From an uncultured Verrucomicrobia subdivision 3 bacterium (GTDB lineage: Bacteria; Verrucomicrobiota; Verrucomicrobiia; Limisphaerales; UBA11358): a stretch of DNA of 64,000 nucleotides. A program made the translations under genes and the position numbers. This document shows, in pieces, positions 8,947-18,114 of the stretch. The DNA lies in the NCBI GenBank assembly GCA_903895255.1, contig CAITTG010000092.1, positions 1 through 64,000 on the forward strand, read 5' to 3'. The notes beneath the pieces were generated by a model. The model was not told the origin of the DNA. It saw nothing but the letters and a program-made list of their open reading frames with translations, and searched no databases. How positions within the stretch are numbered: the stretch's first letter is position 1; every line of letters begins with the position of its first letter.

Positions 8947-9816
8947 TCAAAATGGCAGTTTGCCGTAGAGCCAACCCAGCCATTTTTGCATTTGTTCCGC
9001 CGCGAGAAACGTTATCGCCAGCGCCACCACCGGGGAAAAATCCACCCTGCCCACCCGCAGCGGGATCGCCCGCAATGGCCGCAGGAGGGTGTGCGCGGTG
9101 GCATTCACATAATCCCAGAAGGGATGGTTGCCGAAATAAATGTAAGTGTTGAGCAAATGGAGCGTGAGCAAAATCCCAATGACGAATTTCCAGACCAAAT
9201 AACTGCCCACGCCCACGATCAGGGCGGATTCCAGCCTTTGGAACGCTGAACCTGGCTGCGGAATAAAATGCGTGCGGGAACCCACGCCCACCTCGAGGCT
9301 GGTAAAGAGCCAGGTGGCCAGCCACCAGCAGGTGACCGTCAGGAGCAGCGGCAGCAAGGCCTTCACCCAGCGGGGCCAGCGGTCAACCGCCCCCAGTTGC
9401 ACCCGCACCAGCCGGTGAATCGGATCGGGACCCGCGAGAATGGATAGCAGCAGCAGCCAGATGTAAACGACCCCCAGTGCCAAGCCAAAACTCAGCACCG
9501 AATAGAGCGAGATGCGCAGCAATAAATCGCTCAGGTGACTGTGGAAGGGGATGGGGATGGCGATCACTCCAAAATCCAGCCGCCCCACCCAGTTGTTGGC
9601 CGAGCCAATCAACCAGTAAAGGATGGCGCGGATCGCCAGCAGCGCGGCAATGGCGGCCAGCAGATGCCATTGACGCCAGCGGGAAGGCTGCGCCGGCCGG
9701 AGGGTTCCCAGCAGGGTGGCGGGTTTCCGTTTCGCCAAAGGGTCGTATTGCACTGAACGCCAGCTCAGCCACATTAGCAAGCCCGCCAGGTTCAGGATGA
9801 AATCAATGAGACCCAT
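8947..9816 (-). CDS. YggT-family integral membrane protein
   Basis: 289 residues with about six hydrophobic membrane segments. The C-terminal part carries the YGGT signature (TLLRPLRAIPLRVGRVDFSPVVALAI, quoted here only as key residues P-L-R-x-I-P and D-F-S-P near residues 247-265). The N-terminal half may be a diverged second copy of the same fold. YggT proteins are linked to osmotic or cell-division functions, but no biochemical role is settled. It lies 63 bases downstream of sucD on the same strand and may be read through from that operon. Confidence 0.75.
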   Translation of the reverse strand: MGLIDFILNLAGLLMWLSWRSVQYDPLAKRKPATLLGTLRPAQPSRWRQWHLLAAIAALLAIRAILYWLIGSANNWVGRLDFGVIAIPIPFHSHLSDLLLRISLYSVLSFGLALGVVYIWLLLLSILAGPDPIHRLVRVQLGAVDRWPRWVKALLPLLLTVTCWWLATWLFTSLEVGVGSRTHFIPQPGSAFQRLESALIVGVGSYLVWKFVIGILLTLHLLNTYIYFGNHPFWDYVNATAHTLLRPLRAIPLRVGRVDFSPVVALAITFLAAEQMQKWLGWLYGKLPF

Positions 9817-9879
9817 CAGTGTTTCCGGTCAGGCGGCGCGGCCATCTCCACGGGCGGATTGCCGCGCCGGTCACCGAGG

Positions 9880-10782
9880 CTACATCATTTTCAACAAAGT
9901 ATCGGCCATTTCGCTGGGCGTCACGGCAATGCCAATGCCCGCCGCCTGGAACGCGGCAATCTTGGCTTCCGCAGTGCCCTTGCCCCCGCTGACAATCGCC
10001 CCGGCATGACCCATCCGGCGTCCGGGGGGCGCGGTGGCGCCGGCAATAAATCCGGCCACGGGCTTTTTGCAATTGGCCTTGATCCACTCGGCCGCCTCTT
10101 CCTCGGCGGAGCCGCCGATCTCCCCGATCATGATAATGCCATGCGTATCGGGGTCGGCGTTGAATAGTTTAATGACGTCCAGATGCGAGGTGCCATTAAC
10201 GGGATCGCCACCAATGCCCACGCAGGTGGACTGACCGACGCCGCGCGAGGTCAATTGCCACACGGCTTCGTACGTCAGGGTGCCGCTGCGCGAAACCACG
10301 CCGATGTGGCCTTTCTTGTGAATGTAGCCGGGGGCGATGCCGATGCGGCAGCCACCGTGGGAATCCTTGCCCTCACCGGGGGTGACCACGCCCGGGCAGT
10401 TCGGCCCGATCAACCGGGTGACCGTGTTGCCTTGCAGGGCGCGCTTCACCCGCACCATGTCGCGCACGGGAATTCCCTCGGTGATGGCGACCACCAAGTT
10501 AAGGCCGGCGTCGGCCCCTTCGAGGATGGCATCCGCCGCGAACGGCGGGGGCACAAAGACCGCCGAGGCGGTGGCACCGGTCTGCTTAACGGCGTCCGCC
10601 ACGGTGTCAAAAATGGGGACTTTGACGCCGGCATGTTCAAAAAACTGGCCGCCTTTGCCGGGCGTGACCCCGGCGACGACCTGCGTGCCGTAATCAATGG
10701 AAAGTTGCGCGTGCTTTGCACCGAAGCTGCCGGTGATGCCCTGGATCAGGACCTTGGTGGTGGGAGTTACAAGTATTGACAT
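9880..10782 (-). CDS. sucD: Succinyl-CoA synthetase alpha subunit
   Basis: Forms the catalytic heterodimer with SucC, converting succinyl-CoA, NDP and phosphate to succinate, CoA and NTP. 300 residues. The Rossmann CoA-binding domain starts at residue 5 ([11 protein letters not shown] at 15-25). The phosphorylated active-site histidine is His259, in RRMGHAGAI. It is unusual that sucC is not directly upstream: four small same-strand genes separate the two (10811-12292), with gaps of 28 bases or less throughout. Confidence 0.95.
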   Translation of the reverse strand: MSILVTPTTKVLIQGITGSFGAKHAQLSIDYGTQVVAGVTPGKGGQFFEHAGVKVPIFDTVADAVKQTGATASAVFVPPPFAADAILEGADAGLNLVVAITEGIPVRDMVRVKRALQGNTVTRLIGPNCPGVVTPGEGKDSHGGCRIGIAPGYIHKKGHIGVVSRSGTLTYEAVWQLTSRGVGQSTCVGIGGDPVNGTSHLDVIKLFNADPDTHGIIMIGEIGGSAEEEAAEWIKANCKKPVAGFIAGATAPPGRRMGHAGAIVSGGKGTAEAKIAAFQAAGIGIAVTPSEMADTLLKMM

Positions 10783-10810
10783 GGTAAAATTTAAGATATT
10801 CGATGGCTAA

Positions 10811-11305
10811 TTAAATTAATTTATTCTGCTGTTCGTTTTTTTCTTTGATGACTTGGAGTTGCCTCACGGCTTCCAGATCGTGGGGGCGTCCCACTGCCTG
10901 TTTTGCCTTTATGAGAGCCTCGATTTTGAGCACGTAACAATGGCCAAAGGGAAACTCGGTTAGCTCGCTGTTTTGCAGCACGGCCTCAAAGTCACCAATG
11001 CCCGCCACCTGACTTAAACAATCAAGGACTCCCAAATCCGTTTTCAGATAAACATTTTTTAAAAGCTGGCACAGTTCGTCCGTCAATTCAAACGGCAGCT
11101 TGTTGGCGGTTAAACGGTGACGCGGATGCAGGTCTTTAAACGCACTTTCAAGCCGGCGCAAATTTTCCGGGGTAAAACGCGCGCAGACATCCACATCTTC
11201 CGTTACCAGCGTGACACCATAATGACGTGAGGCAAATCCGCCAATCAGACTGAATTCAATTTTACCGTCGTGAAGGCGCTTGAGGATTTCCGTCAACGAT
11301 TCCAT
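10811..11305 (-). CDS. Nucleotidyltransferase-fold protein (DUF6036/AbiEii-like)
   Basis: 164 residues with a minimal Pol-beta nucleotidyltransferase pattern: Gly22-Gly23, then Asp37-x-Asp39 (LVTEDVDV), and a plausible third acidic residue at Asp95 (GVLDCL). Proteins of this type are often halves of toxin-antitoxin-like or tRNA-modifying pairs. Its start lies one base after the stop of a 68-residue protein gene, so the two form a coupled pair. The substrate is unknown. The pair sits inside the sucC-sucD operon. Confidence 0.65.
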   Translation of the reverse strand: MESLTEILKRLHDGKIEFSLIGGFASRHYGVTLVTEDVDVCARFTPENLRRLESAFKDLHPRHRLTANKLPFELTDELCQLLKNVYLKTDLGVLDCLSQVAGIGDFEAVLQNSELTEFPFGHCYVLKIEALIKAKQAVGRPHDLEAVRQLQVIKEKNEQQNKLI

Positions 11306-11306
11306 A

Positions 11307-11513
11307 TCAGTTTACCTTTGCCTTTTCCAAGGCACGGACCAGTCCCAAAGCCCGGTCGTTGGCGAGCAAGCGCTCCCATGAACTGCGCTTTAAGCTGTCT
11401 TCAAGCAGGGACATGTCAACACCCGCCTCATAGGCGGCACGCCATGCCGGACCGGCATCCGGCGGCATAACATACTTGCCGTTCATCTGCGCCAATGTTT
11501 CCTCGTCGATCAT
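11307..11513 (-). CDS. Small protein paired with the nucleotidyltransferase
   Basis: 68 residues from ATG 11513; an upstream in-frame extension to 11561 would overlap the VOC gene and is not preferred. The protein is acidic and helical (DEETLAQMNG..., ...SWERLLANDRALGLVRALEKA). I do not recognise a family. It begins 7 bases after the VOC gene stop and ends one base before the nucleotidyltransferase start, so co-translation is likely. By position it could be an antitoxin or regulatory partner; nothing in the sequence proves this. Confidence 0.5.
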   Translation of the reverse strand: MIDEETLAQMNGKYVMPPDAGPAWRAAYEAGVDMSLLEDSLKRSSWERLLANDRALGLVRALEKAKVN

Positions 11514-11520
11514 GAAACGT

Positions 11521-11889
11521 TCACTTCGCCTTCCGCTGGTGAATGCACAGGCAGTTGCCATCCGGGTCGAAAATCATCGCCATCCGGCAAACGGGCGTGG
11601 CCGTGGGTTCAATGCGAAACTTGACCTGATGCGCGCGCAACTGCGCGATGGCTGCGTCAAAATCTGCCACTTCCAGTGCCACCGAACAGCCATCCGGACT
11701 GGGCTTGAAAGCGGGGGATGAGCCCAAGGACAGGGCATAAGGCCCGAACTCATACTCCACCCACTGGCCGTGCTCGGAATCGTGCACCACCGTGGGTTGC
11801 AAACCCAGCACACCCTCATAAAACGCGCGCGCCCGTGCCATGTCCGTGACGGCGTAGCAACTGAAGGCAATTTCGGTGACCCTAAGCAT
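11521..11889 (-). CDS. VOC-family (glyoxalase/dioxygenase-fold) protein
   Basis: 122 residues with the paired beta-alpha-beta-beta-beta modules of the vicinal oxygen chelate superfamily: N-terminal ITEIAF-like strand, RARAFYEGVLGLQ helix, and the closing FDPDGNCLCIHQ strand. Enzymes of this fold act on glyoxal adducts, catechols or antibiotics, or only bind ligands. The substrate cannot be assigned. It lies 22 bases behind the retropepsin-like gene and 7 bases before the 68-residue gene. Confidence 0.8.
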   Translation of the reverse strand: MLRVTEIAFSCYAVTDMARARAFYEGVLGLQPTVVHDSEHGQWVEYEFGPYALSLGSSPAFKPSPDGCSVALEVADFDAAIAQLRAHQVKFRIEPTATPVCRMAMIFDPDGNCLCIHQRKAK

Positions 11890-11911
11890 GGTTTATTTAT
11901 TGAGTCTTCAT

Positions 11912-12292
11912 TTAAGCCGCCAGAATCGGCCCGCCCGCGACGAGTTTTTTCGCCCGTGAATCCACCCGCAGGTTCAAGCCTTCCAGCGAACGGGCGCCCA
12001 GCAATTCAAGATCTCCCGGCTGGGCAAACACCACTTCGTCAATGGTGACCGCGTCACCCACATGGATGATTGCAAAACCAATTGTGCGGGTGATCTGTTG
12101 CCCATTGGCCATGACAAATGTGTAATCTTTTTTTTCCGTGGTAATGCCGGCCTTCTTCAAGGTGTCGGCTTGAACCCAAGTAAACTCGCCACCCGTGTCA
12201 ACCAGCAGTTTGGGGATTTCAACCGATTTTTTGCGGTCCACATGATTTGCCACCTTGCAGTTCGTATAAAATGTTCCCATACGGCTTATCAT
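11912..12292 (-). CDS. Retropepsin-like aspartic protease
   Basis: 126 residues. LLVDTGGEFTWV contains the active-site DTG at residues 32-34, followed by the flap region and LLGARSLEGLNLRVD near the C-terminus, the usual layout of bacterial clan AA proteases that work as homodimers. No signal peptide is visible, so it is probably cytoplasmic. ATG 12280 (residue 5) is an equally possible start. It lies 12 bases behind sucC. Confidence 0.75.
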   Translation of the reverse strand: MISRMGTFYTNCKVANHVDRKKSVEIPKLLVDTGGEFTWVQADTLKKAGITTEKKDYTFVMANGQQITRTIGFAIIHVGDAVTIDEVVFAQPGDLELLGARSLEGLNLRVDSRAKKLVAGGPILAA

Positions 12293-12304
12293 GGTGTGAA
12301 TGAA

Positions 12305-13510
12305 CTACTTGCCTACCGCCGCCACCACCTTCTTCGCCGCGTCCGCCATGGAATCGCCGGTGATGATGGCCACGCCGGATTCGGCCAGGGTCTTTTTACC
12401 CGCCGCCACGTTGTTGCCTTCCAAGCGCACCACCAGCGGCAGTTTCAGCCCGGTTTCTTTCACCGCAGCCACAATGCCCGTCGCAATCACGTTGCAATCC
12501 ATGATGCCGCCGAAAATGTTGACCAGGATGCCTTTGACGTTCGGGTCGCTCAAAATGATTTTGAACGCGGCCGTGACCTGCTCGCGGCTCGCGCCGCCGC
12601 CCACATCGAGGAAATTGGCCGGACTGTCGCCAAAATGTTGAATGATGTCCATGGTGGCCATGGCCAGCCCGGCGCCGTTCACCAGGCAGGCGATGTTGCC
12701 GTCCAGCTTGATGTAATTCAGATTGAACTTGCTGGCCTCGATTTCCAGGGGCGCCTCCTCGTTCAAATCGCGCATCTCGATAATGTCCTTGTGGCGGTAG
12801 AGCGCGTTGTCATCGAGCGAAATCTTGGCGTCCAGCGCCATGACCGTTTCCTTGCCGTCGGCCAGTTCCACCACGGCGAGCGGGTTCAGCTCGACCATCG
12901 CGGCGTCGCATTCCCACCAGGTGGTGTAAACGCCGGTCACCAATTTCACCGCGGCGTTAAACAGGTCGCCCTTGAGCCCGAGCGCGGCGGCAATCTTGCG
13001 CGCCTGATAGGGCATGATCCCGACGGCGGGGTCAATGTGCTCCCGGAAAATCTTTTCCGGATGCTTCTCGGCCACTTCCTCGATGTCCATGCCGCCTTCC
13101 GTGCTGACCATGATGAGGGGACGGGAGTTGGCCCGGTCCAGCAGCACGGCGAGGTAAAATTCCTTTTTGATCCGGGCGGCCGAGGCCAGCAGGAGGGTCT
13201 GCACGAGCCGTCCCTCGGGTCCGGTTTGCTTGGTCACCAGCACCTGGCCGAGCATTTGTTCGGCGAAGGTCACCGCTTCATCGACGGAGGCCGCGACTTT
13301 GACGCCGCCTTTGAAGCCGGATTTAAAGGTGCCCTTGCCGCGACCGCCGGCATGGATCTGGGATTTTACCACCACGCGGGCACTCCCGCTGGCGGCGATT
13401 TTTTCCGCCGCCGGGCGCACCTCGGCGAGGGATTTGGCGGGGATTTCGAGCGGTACTGCCACGCCGTATTTGGCGAGCAACTGTTTGGCCTGATATTCGT
13501 GAATGTTCAT
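12305..13510 (-). CDS. sucC: Succinyl-CoA synthetase beta subunit
   Basis: 401 residues, close to the usual 385-400. It starts with the strongly conserved [17 protein letters not shown] and has an N-terminal ATP-grasp domain (about 1-240) followed by the C-terminal CoA-ligase domain with GGGASREQV (about 315-323). It supplies the nucleotide site and partners with SucD. First gene of a six-gene minus-strand run: sucC, protease, VOC, small protein, nucleotidyltransferase, sucD. Confidence 0.95.
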   Translation of the reverse strand: MNIHEYQAKQLLAKYGVAVPLEIPAKSLAEVRPAAEKIAASGSARVVVKSQIHAGGRGKGTFKSGFKGGVKVAASVDEAVTFAEQMLGQVLVTKQTGPEGRLVQTLLLASAARIKKEFYLAVLLDRANSRPLIMVSTEGGMDIEEVAEKHPEKIFREHIDPAVGIMPYQARKIAAALGLKGDLFNAAVKLVTGVYTTWWECDAAMVELNPLAVVELADGKETVMALDAKISLDDNALYRHKDIIEMRDLNEEAPLEIEASKFNLNYIKLDGNIACLVNGAGLAMATMDIIQHFGDSPANFLDVGGGASREQVTAAFKIILSDPNVKGILVNIFGGIMDCNVIATGIVAAVKETGLKLPLVVRLEGNNVAAGKKTLAESGVAIITGDSMADAAKKVVAAVGK

Positions 13511-13657
13511 TGCAAAATTCGCTGTCTATTAAAGACAATTATTGACGGAAATCAAACTTTTAAGCAAAAACTGTTTGGCTCATCCCGGTGGTCAGTCCAA
13601 GAGGCAAGGCCAGCAAGAGGCCGAATCCAGCCGGCGCAGGCGGCGAGGCCGACCGCG

Positions 13658-16600
13658 TCAAGCAGCGGCCCTGGCCAGATCCCCTTTCGGTGATGGCCGT
13701 GACCGGAACGGGAAGCGCCGCCGGGCGAACCGCATTTTTAGTTTTTCAAACATCACATAAATGACCGGGGTGGTGTAGAGCGTGATGGTTTGGGAGAGGA
13801 GCAGGCCGCCAACCACGGCCACGCCCATGGGCTGGCGCAGTTCGGAGCCGGTGCCCATGCCGATGGCGAGCGGGAGGCTGCCGAGCAGCGCGGCCATGGT
13901 GGTCATCATGATCGGCCGGAAGCGAACGATGCAGGCCTGGTAAATGGCCGCCTCCGGGGTGAGCCGCTCGCGCCGCTCCACATCGATGGCAAAATCCACC
14001 ATCATGATGGCATTCTTTTTGACAATTCCCATGAGCAGGATGATGCCGATAAAGGAGACCAGCGAGAGATCATAGCCGCAAACGATCAACGCCAGCAACG
14101 CGCCCACGCCGGCCGAAGGCAGGGACGAGAGAATGGTCAGCGGATGGATGAGACTTTCATAGAGCATGCCCAGGACGATATAGACGGTCACCAGGGCGGC
14201 GGCAAACAAGAGCGGCATATTGGAGAGCGAGGATTGAAAGACCTGGGCCGTGCCCTGGAAACTCCCCTGCACGCTGGCGGGCATCCGCAAATCCTCCTTG
14301 GCCTTTTCGATGAGCGTGACGGCGGTGCCGAGGGCCACGCCCGGAGCGAGGTTGAAGGAAATGGTGGCGGCCGGAAACTGCCCTTGATGGTTGACGGACA
14401 AATACGTGTTGCCGAGCACAAATTTGGCGACGCTGGCGAGCGGCACCTGCTGGCCGGTGGAGGATTTGACGTAGATTTTTTGCAGCGCATTGGGATCGGT
14501 CAAGAATTGGGGCTGCGCCTGGAGGATGACGTGGAACTGGTCGTAACGCTCATAGATGACGGAGACCTGGCGCTCACCGAAGGCATCGTAGAGCGTCTGG
14601 TCGATGGCGGCGGGCGTCACCTTGAGGCGGGCGGCCATGGCGCGGTCAATCACCACGCTGGCCTGGAGGCCGCCGGCCTGCTGGTCGCTGGTGACTTCTT
14701 TTAGTTCCGGATATTGCCGGAGGCGGTTGACGAGGGCATCCGACCAGTACAACAAATCCGGCAGGTTGACACAGGTCAGGGCATATTGGTAGAGCGATTT
14801 GGTGGAACGTCCGCCCACGCGGATGTCCTGGGAGGGCTGCAGGAAGACATTGATGCCCTGAAGGCGGGCCAGTTTGGGGCGGAGCCGGGCGATGACCTCG
14901 TCCACGGAGATTTTGCGCACGGACTTGGGTTTGAGGGCGATGAACATGCGACCGTTATTGAGGACGCCGCCCCCCCCGGCCCCGATGAACGAGCCCATGG
15001 CCTGCACCGCGGGATCGGCGAGCACAATGCCGGCCGCTTCCTTCTGCAACTGTGACATGGCTTGGAAGGAAATGTCCTGGGCGGCCTCGGTGATACCCAT
15101 CATCATGCCGGTATCCTGCTGGGGGAAAAAGCCCTTGGGGACGATCACGTACAAATAGACGGTGAAGAGACACGTGGCCAGGGCCACGAGGAGCATCAAG
15201 CCTTGGTGGCGCAGCACCCAGCGCAGACTGCGTTCATACCACCCAAGCAGCCAGAGGAAGACGCCCTCACAGGCCCGCGAAAAAGGCCCCGGCGGGCCGT
15301 AGGCGGAGTTGGGCCGGAGGAAGCGCGCGCACAAGGTGGGGGTGAGCGTGAGGGCAATCACGCCGGAAACCAGAATGGCCAGACTGAGCGTCACAGCGAA
15401 CTCGTGGAACAGGCGACCGACCAGTCCGCCCATGAACAGCAGCGGGATGAAGACGGCAATCAAGGAGAGGCTCATGGATACGACGGTAAACCCAATCTGG
15501 CGGGCCCCTTTGAGCGCCGCCGGCAGCGTGGCCTCGCCCTGCTCGATGAAACGAAAGGTGTTCTCAATGACGACGATAGCGTCATCCACCACAAAGCCGA
15601 CGGAAATGGTGATGGCCATCAGGGAGAGATTGTCCAGGCTGTAGTTCAGCAGATACATGAACCCCAGAGTTCCCGCAATGGCCAAGGGCACCGTGATACT
15701 GGCAATGAACGTGGGCCAGAACCGGCGCAGGAACAAAAAGATAACCATCACGACGAGCGCGATGGTAAGCCCCAAGGAGACTTGCACGTCGCGGAAGGAG
15801 GAACGAATCGTGGTGGTGCGGTCGCTGATCTGGGTAAATTTGATGGCGGGGGGAATCCACTGCTGGACCCGGGGCAAGGCCTGGCGAATGCGGTCCACGG
15901 TGTCGATGACATTGGCGCCCGACTGTTTCATGACGAACACCAGCACGGCCTGATTGGTGCCGGACCAGCCGGCCAGGCGGTCATTTTCGACACCTTCCAC
16001 CACGTTGGCGAGGGCGGAGAGTTTGACCGGGACGCCGTTCTTTTGGGAGAGGATGAGCCGCTGGTAATCGCCGGACTGGATCAATTGATCGTTGCTCTCG
16101 ATGATGAAGGATTGTTTGGTTCCACTCAGGCCACCCTTGGGCAGGTCGGCATTGACCTGGGAGAGGAGGTTACGAATGTCCTCGAGACTGTAACCGGTGG
16201 AGGCGAGGGCGGCGGGATTTACCAGGATATTGACGGCGGCTTTTTCCGAACCGCTGATGCCCACCTGGCTGACGCCCTCGACCTGGCTGAGGCGCTGGCC
16301 GACGATTTCATCGGCATATTGAAAGACGGTGGAGGCGGGGAGCGTGTCCGAAGTCATGGCCAGGACCATGATGGGGGTGTCGGCGGGATTCACCTTGCGC
16401 CAAGTGGGCGGGCCGGGCAAATCGATGGGCAGGTCGTTGGCGGCGGCATTGATGGCGGCCTGGACATCGCGGGCCGCGCCGTCAATATCCCGGCTCAGGT
16501 CGAACTGCACGGTGACGGAACAACTGCCCAGCGTGCTGACGGAGGTCATTTCCGACACGCCGGAAATCTGGCCGAGACGCTTCTCCAAGGGGGCGGCGAC

Positions 16601-16786
16601 GGAGGAGGCCATGGTGGCGGGGTCGGCCCCGGGCAGGCCGGCGGAGACGGAGACGACGGGAAAATCCACCCGGGGCACGGCGGCCACGGGCAGGAAGCGA
16701 TAGGCCACGAGACCCAGCAAAAACAAGCCGAAGGCCAGGAGCGAGGTGCCCACTGGCCGACGGATGAATGGCTCGGAGATGCTCAT
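13658..16786 (-). CDS. RND multidrug efflux permease (MdtB/MdtC-like), second copy
   Basis: A proton-driven inner-membrane pump of 1042 residues with the 12-TM, two-large-loop AcrB layout. Asp401-Asp402 in SVGFVVDDAIVV are the TM4 proton-relay aspartates. Sequence is closest in feel to the MdtB/MdtC subgroup (FIRRPVGTSLL start, GFVVDDAIVVIEN). No adaptor is adjacent; the nearest is the MdtA-like gene at 23675-24964, beyond the other permease and a SUMF1 pair. Since MdtB and MdtC work together, the two permeases may once have been neighbours. No TolC-like channel gene is in the window. Confidence 0.9.
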   Translation of the reverse strand: MSISEPFIRRPVGTSLLAFGLFLLGLVAYRFLPVAAVPRVDFPVVSVSAGLPGADPATMASSVAAPLEKRLGQISGVSEMTSVSTLGSCSVTVQFDLSRDIDGAARDVQAAINAAANDLPIDLPGPPTWRKVNPADTPIMVLAMTSDTLPASTVFQYADEIVGQRLSQVEGVSQVGISGSEKAAVNILVNPAALASTGYSLEDIRNLLSQVNADLPKGGLSGTKQSFIIESNDQLIQSGDYQRLILSQKNGVPVKLSALANVVEGVENDRLAGWSGTNQAVLVFVMKQSGANVIDTVDRIRQALPRVQQWIPPAIKFTQISDRTTTIRSSFRDVQVSLGLTIALVVMVIFLFLRRFWPTFIASITVPLAIAGTLGFMYLLNYSLDNLSLMAITISVGFVVDDAIVVIENTFRFIEQGEATLPAALKGARQIGFTVVSMSLSLIAVFIPLLFMGGLVGRLFHEFAVTLSLAILVSGVIALTLTPTLCARFLRPNSAYGPPGPFSRACEGVFLWLLGWYERSLRWVLRHQGLMLLVALATCLFTVYLYVIVPKGFFPQQDTGMMMGITEAAQDISFQAMSQLQKEAAGIVLADPAVQAMGSFIGAGGGGVLNNGRMFIALKPKSVRKISVDEVIARLRPKLARLQGINVFLQPSQDIRVGGRSTKSLYQYALTCVNLPDLLYWSDALVNRLRQYPELKEVTSDQQAGGLQASVVIDRAMAARLKVTPAAIDQTLYDAFGERQVSVIYERYDQFHVILQAQPQFLTDPNALQKIYVKSSTGQQVPLASVAKFVLGNTYLSVNHQGQFPAATISFNLAPGVALGTAVTLIEKAKEDLRMPASVQGSFQGTAQVFQSSLSNMPLLFAAALVTVYIVLGMLYESLIHPLTILSSLPSAGVGALLALIVCGYDLSLVSFIGIILLMGIVKKNAIMMVDFAIDVERRERLTPEAAIYQACIVRFRPIMMTTMAALLGSLPLAIGMGTGSELRQPMGVAVVGGLLLSQTITLYTTPVIYVMFEKLKMRFARRRFPFRSRPSPKGDLARAAA

Positions 16787-17138
16787 GGCAGTTTTAATTC
16801 AGCAGCGCAAGCGGGGCCAGAAATTGGTCGTTCGAACGTTTGCCCCGCACCTGGACATTCTCCATTTTGGGGAGAAATCAGGGGGCTTTTCATGCCCCGT
16901 TTGAAACAGGCAAACTCATTAAAAATACGTTACTTACAGATAGCTATAAGCCATTTTCAACCCTTGGGCAAGCCAAAGGGGATTCCGCCCATAGTCGCTG
17001 GCGGAGCGTAAAGTCCAAGGTCGAATGTTTAAAGGCGGCATTTATTTCTTCAAGGGTTGGATTTATGAAGACTTTGGGCTTTGGAGTCCGGGCGGGGGGC
17101 GGGTAAATTCCGGCTTAGACCCCAACTCGCACTATTTT

Positions 17139-17179
17139 TCACCTTGAATCACCTTGAATCACCTTGAATCACCTTGAAT
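17139..17179. repeat. Four tandem copies of a 10-bp unit
   Basis: TCACCTTGAA is repeated four times without interruption. Ten bases is about one helical turn, so the units fall on one face of the DNA. There is no spacer-repeat alternation, so this is not a CRISPR. Confidence 0.85.
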
Positions 17180-17390
17180 GGGCGTGAGGCGCGAGGCGCG
17201 GGGCACGAGGCGGGTGGGGGCGGAATTTTCAATTCAAAGGTCGGATTAGGTTTGATTTGGTCGGATTAGGCGGGATTCCCCCACCCACAACCGAGTTGGG
17301 GCAACATTGACGGGGAACAGCCTTTGATCCGCGAATGGGGGCAAGTGCCGAGCAAGCAACTTAGCCGGAACCATGCAGTTGAAAAAGACT

Positions 17391-17531
17391 TTAACCGCAG
17401 ATTGACGCAGATACACGCAGATGGGGAAAGGCGGAACACGAAAAAAATGGCGCACCAAATAGTTCTCAATCAATAGCGGGCCAAACCTTTGCTTACCTCA
17501 TGGTTTCATCTGCTTGCATCTGTGGTTGAAA
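17391..17531. repeat. MITE-like inverted repeat with CGCAGAT boxes
   Basis: The left arm has CGCAGAT three times at exactly 10-base spacing (17396, 17406, 17416). Bases 17393-17412 pair with the reverse complement of 17508-17527 at 16 of 20 positions, enclosing about 95 bases. This is the layout of a miniature inverted-repeat element or a long RNA hairpin. No coding frame lies inside. Confidence 0.5.
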
Positions 17532-17638
17532 AGAATAGTTCCGGCTTAGGTTCCCACCGGGCGGGCGGGTTATGGTAAAGAACCTCCTCACGGCATCAGC
17601 CATGAGCAGCCGGACCGGATGGTCCGAATTGCGCCAAT

Positions 17639-17670
17639 ATCATAGCATCGTTTGTTGAGTTATCAAATGG
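17639..17670 (-). promoter_or_regulatory. Sigma70-type promoter, repeated element copy 2
   Basis: On the minus strand: TTGATA (17666-17661), 16-base spacer, TATGAT (17644-17639). The 29 bases 17642-17670 match 127-155 on the plus strand with 3 mismatches, most of the spacer being identical. Both copies are also followed by a CATGGC and a GTG(G)AGGA-type sequence. It would transcribe leftwards, towards the RND permease gene at 16786 or a small RNA. Confidence 0.55.
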
Positions 17671-18114
17671 AAAATGGGAAAAGTGGAGGGCGGAATGGCT
17701 TCAAGGCGGTAAACGGGGGTGGGCAAAATAATACCGGGAGGCCGGGGCCGTCAGCGCACACGATTGCACCAAGCATTTCTTGTTTTCATGGGGACAAAAG
17801 GCGGGGCTTTTTTGTGGTTGATTGTGCTTGGCAAGGGTGGGAATTAATTAAGAATCAGAATGTTAGGCGGAATATTTATGAGGCTTAATAAAACGGAGAA
17901 CATGAACATAAGCAACCCTTTATTGGGGGGGGCGTTTTGGTTTTCCCGGCGCATGGGCTCCACAATTAAATTGTCCTAACGACCGGTTCACGCGACTGAT
18001 TGAAGTACAAAATCGGCCGCTAAACCTATAATGACTTTGAGTGCCTCGATTCTTGATAATCGCGCCCGCCGCAATACGCCAGATTTACTGTGACAACGAT
18101 TGACAAGCAGGCCT

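Larger units (their letters stand above)
16787..18114. other. Repeat-rich intergenic region, 1.3 kb
   Basis: No gene is supported here. It holds, in order: four copies of a 10-base unit (17139-17179); GGTCGGATTAGG twice, 20 bases apart (17239-17250 and 17259-17270); an inverted repeat with periodic CGCAGAT boxes (17391-17531); a repeated promoter-like element on the minus strand (17639-17670); and a perfect TATAAT (18027-18032) suited to the SUMF1 gene that starts at 18115, though without a good -35. The collection suggests a site where mobile or unstable sequence has accumulated. Confidence 0.55.

Noticed and set aside
15062..17011. Plus-strand open frame of 649 codons opposite an RND permease gene
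   Set aside because: It is antisense to a permease with intact family motifs; its translation is highly charged and repetitive.
17139..17179. CRISPR-like tandem repeat
   Set aside because: The unit is only 10 bases with no spacers and no cas genes nearby.
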